5,198 nucleotides of DNA from Deltaproteobacteria bacterium. Lineage in GTDB: Bacteria > Desulfobacterota > SM23-61. Positions 1-5,198 of the stretch are shown here, piece after piece. Position 1 is the first letter of the stretch; every line of letters starts with the position of its first letter. The notes under the pieces are model-generated. The model did no database searches. It saw only the letters and a program-made list of their open reading frames with translations, and had not been told where the DNA came from. A program made the position numbers and the translations under genes. The DNA lies in NCBI GenBank assembly GCA_026388915.1, contig JAPLIW010000398.1, positions 1-5,198 of the forward strand, read 5' to 3'.

Positions 1-863
1 CCCAGCAGGTAGCTGGCCGTATCATAGGTCGAGCTGAGAATATTCCCCCTGGAGTCCATGTACCTCTTCTGGAAGTCCTCGATGTAGGCGAACTCCCCAT
101 GGATTTCGAAATTCGGGGTGATGTTCCGGGAAAAGTCCACCCCGTACCTCGTGGTCCGGCTCCCGCCGGTAAAGACGATGAAATCAATGTCCGTGTCATA
201 GAGAAGGAGGTAAAGCTTGGCGGCAATGTTGGCCTGCCCCGTCTTGCCGAAATCGTCATTGACTCCGTCAAGGACCGGCAGGAAAACGGGGGTAAAGGAA
301 AGGGTCTTCAAGGGCCCGGAAAAACTCCGGATCCAATCAGCGGAAAGGACCCAGTATCCTTCCAGGGCCAAATCCGGTTCGTCCGGGTCCTTCGGCCGGT
401 CGATGAAGGCCACCGGATTCCAGGCATACCCCTTCCCCCACTTGGCCACCTTCTTCCCCCCATCCAGGGTCAGGGAATGGGAGGGCTTCAGGGACAGAAA
501 GGCCTCGTAAGGCGTAACATTGTCCTTCCAGCCCAGGTAGGTATTGTTCAGGTCATAGCTGAGGCGCAGGAAAAAGCGGGCGTTGTCCTTTTCGTAACTT
601 CCATCGACCAGCAACTTGAAATTGTATTCCTCGGTGGTCTTCCCTTCGTCCCGGTTGTAGAACTTCAGCTTGTAGAGCGCCGCATCCCGGTCAAGAACGT
701 TCAGGACCGGACGGAACTCCCCGTATCCCCCCAGGTGGTAGGGCTTCTTCTCGATCTCCGAGGCGTCGAACTTGTATTCCTCCTTTTCTTCCGCAGCCCA
801 GCCCAACCCGGGGAGAGCCGAGATAAAGGCCCAGAGGATGATCCAGTAAATCGTTCGGCCCAC
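1..863 (-). CDS. Exported probable outer-membrane beta-barrel protein, C-terminus outside window
   Basis: The reading frame is open from 863 to the left edge, giving 287 residues with no stop, so the C-terminus is missing. I chose GTG (863-861): an in-frame TAA lies six codons upstream, no ATG precedes the signal sequence, and GAAGGGA (875-869) fits a ribosome binding site. Residues 1-23 form a signal peptide: an Arg, a hydrophobic core (IYWIILWAFISAL), and a likely cut after GWA. A charged segment with EEKEE follows. From about residue 45 the chain shows short alternating polar/aromatic stretches typical of beta strands (YGEFRPVL, FFLRLSYDL, LYLLLYDTDIDFIVF), with no transmembrane helix. The block at 135-165 (KKVAKWGKGYAWNPVAF, then RPKDPDEPD) recalls DUF1302-type barrels, but I cannot assign the family firmly. 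It is the last visible gene after an ABC transporter and a LolA-like carrier, so I infer it is the outer-membrane component of that system. Porin-like function or another barrel family remain possible. Confidence 0.8.
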   Translation of the reverse strand, partial: MGRTIYWIILWAFISALPGLGWAAEEKEEYKFDASEIEKKPYHLGGYGEFRPVLNVLDRDAALYKLKFYNRDEGKTTEEYNFKLLVDGSYEKDNARFFLRLSYDLNNTYLGWKDNVTPYEAFLSLKPSHSLTLDGGKKVAKWGKGYAWNPVAFIDRPKDPDEPDLALEGYWVLSADWIRSFSGPLKTLSFTPVFLPVLDGVNDDFGKTGQANIAAKLYLLLYDTDIDFIVFTGGSRTTRYGVDFSRNITPNFEIHGEFAYIEDFQKRYMDSRGNILSSTYDTASYLL

Positions 864-868
864 AGGAG

Positions 869-875
869 TCCCTTC
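869..875 (-). promoter_or_regulatory. Ribosome binding site supporting a GTG start
   Basis: GAAGGGA on the minus strand lies 5 bases before the GTG at 863 (7 bases if only the GAAGG core is counted). It decides the start of the barrel gene, which has no usable ATG before its signal peptide. Confidence 0.6.
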
Positions 876-880
876 AAGTT

Positions 881-920
881 AAGTGCCTAAAATGCCTAAA
901 GTGCGCTAAAGTGCCTAAAG
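881..920. repeat. Short tandem repeat, about four 9-10 bp copies
   Basis: The plus strand reads AGTGCCTAAA, ATGCCTAAA, GTGCGCTAAA, GTGCCTAAAG in succession: four near-identical copies of GTGCCTAAA with a period of 9-10 bp. It fills much of the 101 bp gap between the LolA-like gene and the barrel gene and ends a few bases upstream of the barrel's ribosome binding site, so it would be transcribed in the leader of that gene. No function is evident. It could be a dispersed intergenic repeat or a slippage-prone tract. Confidence 0.75.
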
Positions 921-964
921 TTGAAAAAGGGAAATTCCTACACTATTAAATCATTGGAGGTCGG

Positions 965-1696
965 CTATTTTCGCAGGGAATCGATGTTGGGCATAAAGGT
1001 CAGGGTAAAGACCTCATCCTTGAAATCCTTCTTCTGAATCTTGGCGAAAATCATGACCGATTTATAGTCTTTATATAAGGGGCTATCGGTCTCGATGTAC
1101 GACGGCCGGACCGTGCCGCCCCCAAAATCCTTCGTTTGTTTGAAATAAAGCGTCTTGATGAGCATGTCCGCCTCCGTACGGCATTCGATTTTGGTGGGAA
1201 GCTTTTTATTTTTATCCGCCCACATCTTCAGCCGGTCATAGGCCACGGTCTTGTTTTTGGCCTTCAGGAGGAGCAGATATTCGCTCCCGCTTTCGTCCAC
1301 CTTGACCACATCATACTCCGCGGCATAATCCAGTTGGAGGATGTCGGAATTATTGAAAACCCCCCCGATGACCGATTGCAGGCTGGTGATGCGGATGGGC
1401 TTTCCCACGTTGGGGATGTAGAGCCACATGTTGTCCCCCAGCCGGAGGGTGCTCCGGCCTCTCTCGCTGGCCGGCTCCAGGAAGAGGGCGGCGATCTTAT
1501 CCACCCCTTTCTTGACCGAAAAGAGGACAAAATCTTTCTTCCGCCCGTCGGGTTCCACGTTGATGAGCTTCCGGTACATCTCAAACGACTCGGGATTGAG
1601 GTTCCGGTCGATCTGTTTCAGAAGTTGAGTGCCGTCCAGGGCAAAGGCTGGGACGGCAATCATTAGAACAAACAAACAAATCAGAATTTTCTTCAT
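965..1696 (-). CDS. LolA-like periplasmic outer membrane lipoprotein-sorting protein
   Basis: A 243-residue secreted protein. Residues 1-19 are a clear signal peptide (MKK, a hydrophobic core, then VPAFA with cleavage before LDG); no lipobox Cys follows, so the mature protein should be soluble in the periplasm. The mature part matches the LolA-like 'outer membrane lipoprotein-sorting protein' family in length and pattern: an N-terminal helix (DGTQLLKQIDRNLNPES), alternating strands, the characteristic GDNMWLYIPNVGKPIRI near 87-103, a following stretch with SVIGGVFNNSDI, and KMWADKNKKLP near 157-167. Family members have an open half-barrel fold that shelters acyl chains. Known LolA takes lipoproteins from the LolCDE transporter; the cargo here is unknown. 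A TTG six bases upstream (1702) is open too, but the AGAGG at 1707-1703 is correctly spaced only for the ATG at 1696. The gene lies 76 bp after the permease and 101 bp before the barrel gene, and is probably co-transcribed with both. Confidence 0.88.
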   Translation of the reverse strand: MKKILICLFVLMIAVPAFALDGTQLLKQIDRNLNPESFEMYRKLINVEPDGRKKDFVLFSVKKGVDKIAALFLEPASERGRSTLRLGDNMWLYIPNVGKPIRITSLQSVIGGVFNNSDILQLDYAAEYDVVKVDESGSEYLLLLKAKNKTVAYDRLKMWADKNKKLPTKIECRTEADMLIKTLYFKQTKDFGGGTVRPSYIETDSPLYKDYKSVMIFAKIQKKDFKDEVFTLTFMPNIDSLRK

Positions 1697-1702
1697 ATCC
1701 AA

Positions 1703-1708
1703 CCTCTT
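1703..1708 (-). promoter_or_regulatory. Ribosome binding site fixing the LolA-like start
   Basis: AAGAGG on the minus strand ends 6 bases before the ATG at 1696. It abuts the alternative TTG at 1702 and so could not serve it. This favours the 243-residue product over the longer form. Confidence 0.65.
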
Positions 1709-1737
1709 TCCGTATTTTAGATTTCGAACTCAAGTCT

Positions 1738-1761
1738 AAAGGCAAAAATCATTTGCCCTTT
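1738..1761 (-). other. Small hairpin between permease and LolA-like genes
   Basis: The arms AAAGGCAAA and TTTGCCCTTT are inverted repeats with one bulged base around a 5-base loop. They lie in the 76 bp gap just downstream of the permease stop codon. The following RNA has no U-run, so this is unlikely to be a strong intrinsic terminator. It could attenuate or protect the message between the two genes. It is short and AT-rich, so chance is possible. Confidence 0.3.
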
Positions 1762-1772
1762 GTGTTTTCCTT

Positions 1773-3029
1773 TCACCTTTTACCTATTACTTTGCTTCTT
1801 GCACCTTCTGCTATTTCCATGCGCGAGGCCTTCAAGGCCGGCTGGAGGCTGGCGACCACGGAGACAAAGATGACGATGGCTGAAACAACCAGCATATTCA
1901 TGGGATTAAGGGTAGGGGAAAGCACCAGCCCCTTTTGCATTCCGAAATCGAAGGTCACCCCTCCCGAAACGTTAAGGATGGAGATAATGATCAGCCCGAT
2001 GATGTTTCCGATCACCACCCCGACGACTCCAAGGCAAAATCCCTCCATGACGAACATGGAAAGGATCTTCCCCGGCAGAGTGCCGATGGCGGCGATTGTC
2101 CCGATCTCCCGGATCCGTTCATATACGGCCATGATCATCACGTTCATGATGCTGATCAGGACTACGGCGATGAGCAGGATCTGGATGAAGAAGGTCATCA
2201 TGTCGATCATCCGGGCGATATTGTAAAAGGGCGACAATTTCTGCCAGGAGTGGACTTCAAAGGTTGGCCTCCCTTGCTTGTTCACCTCCCCGGAGAGCAG
2301 CCCGTCGAGCTTCTGGGTAAAGGCCTCAACTTTGCCAAAATCTTTAATCCGGATCGCCACCTCGCTGATTTCCATCTCCCCCATGCGCAATACTTCCATG
2401 GCATCTTCGATATGGACGTAACCGTCTCTGCCGCCGGGACCGGTGGCGCTTTCCAGGGTTCCGGCGACCTTGAACTGCTTGCCGTTGACCGAGCCGTCCT
2501 GGTTGGTGGCCACGATGACGATCATATCCCCGATCTTCGCTTTCATCCCCCTGGCGAGCAGTTCAGGGAGAAGAATTTCGCCCTTATTCAGCGCCTTTTG
2601 ACCCTCCGTGATTCGCGAAGCCAGAAGAGGAACGGTCTTGAATTCCTTCTCCGGATATACCCCGTTCAAGCGGATGTTGGTGGTCTCCACAAAAGTGCTG
2701 AACATTCCCCCGAACTTAATTCGTGGTGAATAAGCCTCAACCTCGGTCTGCTGGTTCAGAATTTCCTCCAGCTTCTTGACCGCCTGGGGTTTCAGGTTCA
2801 GGTTGAGGGGGAGGTTTTCGATGGAAGCCACGTACCCCTTGCGATGAACCTGCAGGTGGCCGATCATGGAATCGGTGATCTGCCCGATCATCATATTCTT
2901 GAAGGAGCCGGAGATGGAGATATACCCCAGGACGAAGATAATCCCGATGGCGATCAGGGATACGGTCAGCAAAGTCCTTCTCTTATACCGGAAAAGATTC
3001 CGTACGGCAATTTTAAAAAGGTTACCCAT
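1773..3029 (-). CDS. FtsX/MacB-type ABC transporter permease (LolC/E-like)
   Basis: A 418-residue inner-membrane protein with the layout of the MacB/LolC/LolE superfamily. A cytoplasmic start (residues 1-18, NLFRYKRRT) precedes one membrane helix at about 19-41. A large periplasmic domain of roughly 235 residues follows (about 42-278), then three helices near 279-302, 329-353 and 378-396. Typical family motifs are visible: VYERIREIGTIAAIGTLPGKI at 302-322 (the cytoplasmic coupling segment), the Gly-rich helix GFCLGVVGVVIGNIIG, and ASLQPALKASRMEIAEGAR near the end. In this superfamily ATP hydrolysis moves the periplasmic domains to extract or push out substrates rather than carrying them through a channel. 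Only one permease gene is present, so a homodimer is expected, unlike the LolC-LolE heterodimer. Its ATG overlaps the ATPase stop by 8 bp, implying translational coupling. The LolA-like gene downstream favours a lipoprotein or lipid extraction role over MacB-type drug or toxin efflux, but this is inference. Confidence 0.92.
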   Translation of the reverse strand: MGNLFKIAVRNLFRYKRRTLLTVSLIAIGIIFVLGYISISGSFKNMMIGQITDSMIGHLQVHRKGYVASIENLPLNLNLKPQAVKKLEEILNQQTEVEAYSPRIKFGGMFSTFVETTNIRLNGVYPEKEFKTVPLLASRITEGQKALNKGEILLPELLARGMKAKIGDMIVIVATNQDGSVNGKQFKVAGTLESATGPGGRDGYVHIEDAMEVLRMGEMEISEVAIRIKDFGKVEAFTQKLDGLLSGEVNKQGRPTFEVHSWQKLSPFYNIARMIDMMTFFIQILLIAVVLISIMNVMIMAVYERIREIGTIAAIGTLPGKILSMFVMEGFCLGVVGVVIGNIIGLIIISILNVSGGVTFDFGMQKGLVLSPTLNPMNMLVVSAIVIFVSVVASLQPALKASRMEIAEGARSKVIGKR

Positions 3030-3759
3030 TCTGCTTTCCCCCTTTCACCTGCTTATCCATCAGTTCTCCATCGGCCAGGGAATAGATGATCTCTGCTTCG
3101 CCCACGATCTTCTGGTCATGGGTGGAGAAAATGAAAGTCGATTTCAGTTCATCCCGCATTTTTTTCATCAAGTTGATGATGGTGTAGGCGGTCTTGGAAT
3201 CCAGGTTGGCCGTCGGCTCGTCGGCCAAAACCAGCTTGGGGTCGGAGACCAGCGCCCGGGCCACGGCCACTCTCTGTTTCTGCCCCCCGGAGATCTGGTC
3301 AGGGTATTTATCCTTCTGGTCGGCCATGCCCACGGCATCCAGAACGGCCATCACCCTTTTCCGCCTTTCTCCGGCCGGTGTATTCTTGACAATGATCAGG
3401 GGATATTCGATGTTCTCAAAAACGGTCAGAACCGGGATCAGATTGAAGTCCTGGAAGATGAAGCCGAGGTTGTCCCCCCGAAACTGGGCGCCCTCATGAC
3501 GGTCCAGCTTCAGGACATCCGTGCCGACGACGGTCAATTTCCCCTCCGTAGGCTTGTCCAGGCACCCGATCAGATTCAAGAGGGTCGTTTTCCCGCTTCC
3601 CGAGGGGCCGATGAAGGAGACAAAAGCGGCGGGTTCTATTTCAAAGCTTACATCCCTCAAGGCCCTGACGACGTTTTCCGCCGCGCCGTAATCTTTGCTC
3701 ACTTTCGTTGCGACTACCTGGTAGTCCTTGGTTATTTTCTCCGCTACGATCAGACTCAT
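3022..3759 (-). CDS. ABC transporter ATP-binding protein, LolD/MacB type
   Basis: A 245-residue nucleotide-binding subunit with every catalytic motif intact: Walker A GPSGSGKT (51-58), Q-loop FQDFNLIP with Gln103, signature SGGQKQRVAVARAL (157-170), Walker B LVLADE with Glu181, D-loop ANLDSKT, and the switch His214 in FSTHD. The DFNLIPVLTVFENIEYPL segment is typical of the LolD/MacB/FtsE class that partners FtsX-fold permeases. It should act as a cytoplasmic dimer powering the permease encoded immediately downstream (8 bp overlap). The start is supported by GGAGG at 3773-3769, 9 bases before the ATG. The N-terminus is slightly odd: relatives usually begin near KVSKDYGAAENVVRAL, whereas here about 19 residues come first and contain a second, similar KITKDYQV. 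A GTG at residue 20 would remove this extension but has a poorer start context. The family is certain; the cargo is not. Confidence 0.95.
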   Translation of the reverse strand: MSLIVAEKITKDYQVVATKVSKDYGAAENVVRALRDVSFEIEPAAFVSFIGPSGSGKTTLLNLIGCLDKPTEGKLTVVGTDVLKLDRHEGAQFRGDNLGFIFQDFNLIPVLTVFENIEYPLIIVKNTPAGERRKRVMAVLDAVGMADQKDKYPDQISGGQKQRVAVARALVSDPKLVLADEPTANLDSKTAYTIINLMKKMRDELKSTFIFSTHDQKIVGEAEIIYSLADGELMDKQVKGGKQNG

Positions 3760-3768
3760 TTTCTTTTT

Positions 3769-3773
3769 CCTCC
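3769..3773 (-). promoter_or_regulatory. Strong ribosome binding site of the ABC ATPase gene
   Basis: GGAGG, a full Shine-Dalgarno core, lies 9 bases upstream of the ATG at 3759. It supports the longer N-terminus over the internal GTG at residue 20. Confidence 0.7.
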
Positions 3774-3800
3774 AATATGTTTTTTCATTGTTGCATAGAA

Positions 3801-3828
3801 ATTATAAAATTCTTTGCGCCCTCCAAAG
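3801..3828 (-). promoter_or_regulatory. Candidate sigma-70-type promoter for the ABC operon
   Basis: A perfect TATAAT (3806-3801, minus strand) lies 41 bases before the ATPase start codon. Upstream the only -35-like matches are weak (CTTTGG at 3828-3823 with a 16 bp spacer, or TTTGGA with 15 bp). Transcription would start near 3794 and give a leader of about 35 bases containing the GGAGG. It lies between the repeat block and the ATPase gene, consistent with the ABC genes being their own transcription unit. The region is AT-rich, so the -10 alone is not conclusive. Confidence 0.4.
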
Positions 3829-3845
3829 ATGAAGAAAAAAATTGA

Positions 3846-3961
3846 ACCGCAGAGTACGCAGAGACCGCGGAGCCTTTTCTTCCAAAAGACGAAAAACGGA
3901 AATGCTTTTATACATTCTATACATATTTCCGACTCTCTGCGTGCTCCCGTATCCCTGCGGT
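3846..3961. repeat. Inverted-repeat element 1, bounded by 27 bp triple 9-mers
   Basis: The left arm (3846-3872, plus orientation) reads ACCGCAGAG, TACGCAGAG, ACCGCGGAG: three tandem 9-mers of the form nnnGCrGAG. The right arm (3935-3961) is the same motif inverted; its reverse complement is ACCGCAGGG, ATACGGGAG, CACGCAGAG. The 62 bp between the arms are AT-rich and non-coding. No transposase is present. The arrangement resembles a small non-autonomous or REP/MITE-like intergenic element able to fold into a long imperfect hairpin. As RNA it lies after the Fe-S gene and before the ABC promoter. Confidence 0.75.
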
Positions 3962-4035
3962 TTGTGGTCCTTTTCCTCTTTTGGGAATCAAGCTCTTTCT
4001 TCCCCGGATCCTCCGCGCATCAAAACAAGAGGATC

Positions 4036-4188
4036 AACAAAGAGGAAGCGGAGAACGCAGAGATCCTTTTCTGAAAGTTTCCTAGGAGTTTTGACCTTCC
4101 GGGGAGCTTTGGGAATAACTCCGTTTTTATCCTTGCGCCTTGAACCTTTAAATATTTTTTCCTCTGCGTGCTCCGCGACCTCTGCGGT
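4036..4188. repeat. Inverted-repeat element 2, second copy of the same type
   Basis: The left arm (4036-4062) reads AACAAAGAG, GAAGCGGAG, AACGCAGAG, a decayed copy of the nnnGCrGAG triplet. The right arm (4162-4188) is a well-kept inverted copy whose reverse complement is ACCGCAGAG, GTCGCGGAG, CACGCAGAG. The base run just inside the left arm (CCTTTTCT, then AAAG) recurs inside the left arm of element 1, which suggests the two elements are related copies lying 74 bp apart. The right arm begins 20 bp after the Fe-S gene stop codon and could act as a transcript-end hairpin. Open frames across this block encode repetitive peptides such as TAEVAEHAE and are not genes. Confidence 0.75.
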
Positions 4189-4208
4189 TAAGTTTTTTAT
4201 CTTCCATT

Positions 4209-5198
4209 CTAAAAGCACCGGTATTCCAGCGAATCATTGGGACAGGCGTTAAGACAGCGGGCACAGGAAAAGCAGTCGGCCTTGAAGGTCTTTCCTTCAA
4301 GAATCCCCTCGGCGGCTCTCGTGGGACAGGCCCGCCCGCATTTTCCGCAATCAAGACAGGTATCTTTATTAACCCGGATTTTAAAGATGCTTAAATCCTG
4401 AATCAGCCAGCTGAACAGCCCGAAGGGGCAGACAAACATGCAGTAAGGTCGGTAATGGATCAAGGAGAGTCCAAAAATGAGGATTACGAAGATCGGAGCC
4501 GTGACCCTGAAGTTCCATTCGAAAAGCCTGAAGGGGTTGAAATATCGGTACAGGGATTGATCCTGTATTCCTGAGATCAAGCCAAAAACAAGGATCAAAA
4601 AGAAGGCGAAAAGCGCCACCCGGACGCTGTTGCTGATCCAGAAGGGGATCCTCTTCTTTTTCAACTGCGCGAATATGGGAAGGCGGTACAGGAGTTCCTG
4701 GAGGGTTCCCACGGGACACCCCCAGCCGCAGATCAACTTCACCCCGATGAAGGTCATGAGGGCGAAGGCTAAAAACACCAGGAGGGTGGATTGCAGGCTG
4801 TACCTTCCGAGGGCGATAGACTGGAATACCTGGACGATCGCCCGCATGGGCTCGGGATTCGCCCGGAAAAAGACGCCGAAAATCAGCAGGGAGGGAACCA
4901 ATATCCATATTGCCAAACGGTTGGTCAGTTTTTTCCCCCTGAGCAAAAAAAGTGCGACCAGGCAAAGGATTCCATATAGGGCCAGCGGAAGGCTGATCCC
5001 TTCTTTCTTTTTTTCGCCTTCGTGCCCCGCCCCTTTTTTACTCGCCGGCGAGCCGGAGGCGGCCTGGCCTGATTTTCCCCGAGTCCGGTAATCGGCCACC
5101 AGATTCCGCACATCTTCCATGGTAAAGCCATGCCGGTCTTTCAGTTCTTTAAAGGCCAGATTCAGGGAAACATCCTTTGGAAGCTTTAGGCCCTCGAT
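4209..5198 (-). CDS. Membrane-bound 4Fe-4S protein, NapH/NosR-C-terminal type, N-terminus outside window
   Basis: The frame is open to the right edge with no stop (329 codons visible). The ATG at 5120 lacks a ribosome binding site, and the 26 residues before it (for example KLPKDVSLNLAFKELKDRHG) read as real protein, so the start lies beyond the window. From the ATG at 5120 (residue 1): a short soluble segment GFTMEDVRNLVADYR, a charged linker rich in Lys/Gly/Glu (14-40), then membrane helices near 43-60, 69-85, 113-130, 166-186 and 207-223. Two CxxxCP motifs (CGWGCP at 131-136, CMFVCP at 227-232) sit at membrane edges as in the NapH/NosR/PceC group. Two ferredoxin motifs end the protein: CLDCGKCGRACP (255-266) and CFSCARCLNACP (283-294), each able to bind a 4Fe-4S cluster. 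The role is likely electron transfer between the quinone pool and a periplasmic or cytoplasmic partner; the partner is not visible. Orientation matches the ABC genes, but a repeat-filled gap separates them. Confidence 0.88.
   Translation of the reverse strand: MEGLKLPKDVSLNLAFKELKDRHGFTMEDVRNLVADYRTRGKSGQAASGSPASKKGAGHEGEKKKEGISLPLALYGILCLVALFLLRGKKLTNRLAIWILVPSLLIFGVFFRANPEPMRAIVQVFQSIALGRYSLQSTLLVFLAFALMTFIGVKLICGWGCPVGTLQELLYRLPIFAQLKKKRIPFWISNSVRVALFAFFLILVFGLISGIQDQSLYRYFNPFRLFEWNFRVTAPIFVILIFGLSLIHYRPYCMFVCPFGLFSWLIQDLSIFKIRVNKDTCLDCGKCGRACPTRAAEGILEGKTFKADCFSCARCLNACPNDSLEYRCF

Noticed and set aside
99..890. Plus-strand open frame of 263 codons
   Set aside because: It is antisense to the barrel gene, whose frame has a signal peptide, a ribosome binding site and beta-strand patterning. 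The plus-strand product is rich in Pro/Gly/Val with no recognisable domain.
1136..1666. Plus-strand open frame opposite the LolA-like gene
   Set aside because: It is the mirror of a well-supported family gene, and the product has no domain or credible start context.
1697..1772. Strong intrinsic terminator between permease and LolA-like gene
   Set aside because: The hairpin stem is AT-rich with a bulge and is not followed by a U-run in the transcript.
1935..2729. Plus-strand open frame rich in His/Asp opposite the permease
   Set aside because: The His/Asp richness comes from reading the permease's Ile/Met/Val codons (ATC, ATG, GTC) in reverse. It looks metal-binding but is a shadow.
2866..3798. 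Plus-strand open frame of 310 codons opposite the ATPase
   Set aside because: The opposite strand encodes an ABC ATPase with all motifs intact; this frame has none.
3846..4188. CRISPR array
   Set aside because: The repeats alternate in orientation, are degenerate and have unequal spacing (62, 74 and 99 bp), unlike the direct, near-identical repeats of CRISPR.
3842..4252. Plus-strand small open frames across the repeat block, including one at 3814-4074
   Set aside because: They run through repeat arms and AT-rich intergenic sequence, and their Arg/Thr-rich starts are translations of the 9-mer repeats.
4148..4354. Minus-strand open frame of 68 codons overlapping the end of the Fe-S gene
   Set aside because: It lies out of frame with the ferredoxin motifs of the real gene and ends inside the repeat arm.

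Overview
The window carries five protein-coding genes, all on the minus strand, and one 449 bp intergenic stretch filled with repeats. It looks like a chromosomal segment of a Gram-negative bacterium. Two gene products have signal peptides, one of them looks like an outer-membrane beta-barrel, and a LolA-like periplasmic protein is present. The polyferredoxin-type membrane protein and the style of interspersed repeat suggest an anaerobic or metabolically flexible lineage such as Desulfobacterota (former Deltaproteobacteria). That placement is inference from gene content, because no rRNA or other marker is present.

Layout in transcription order (right to left). (1) 5198-4209: the C-terminal 329 residues of a membrane-bound 4Fe-4S protein of the NapH/NosR-C-terminal type; its 5' end lies outside the window. 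(2) 4208-3760: non-coding, with four copies of a 27 bp motif in alternating orientation, then a candidate promoter. (3) 3759-3022: an ABC ATPase of the LolD/MacB type. (4) 3029-1773: an FtsX/MacB-type permease that overlaps the ATPase by 8 bp. (5) 1696-965: a secreted LolA-like 'outer membrane lipoprotein-sorting' protein. (6) 920-881: a short tandem repeat. (7) 863-1: the N-terminal 287 residues of an exported, probable outer-membrane beta-barrel protein; it starts at GTG and runs off the left edge.

Genes 3, 4, 5 and 7 read as one functional unit. The ATPase and permease would pull a lipid or lipoprotein out of the inner membrane, the LolA-like protein would carry it across the periplasm, and the barrel would be the outer-membrane end point. 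All compartments of a trans-envelope route are therefore encoded side by side, with a beta-barrel where the classical Lol pathway has the lipoprotein LolB. The cargo cannot be read from the sequence. The Fe-S gene is on the same strand, but the repeat block and a probable promoter separate it from the rest, so it is likely a separate transcription unit.

The most unusual non-coding structure is the repeat block at 3846-4188. Each copy is three tandem 9-mers of the form nnnGCrGAG, and the copies pair up as two inverted-repeat elements. Translated, the motif gives peptides such as TAEVAEHAE, so open frames across this block are artefacts.
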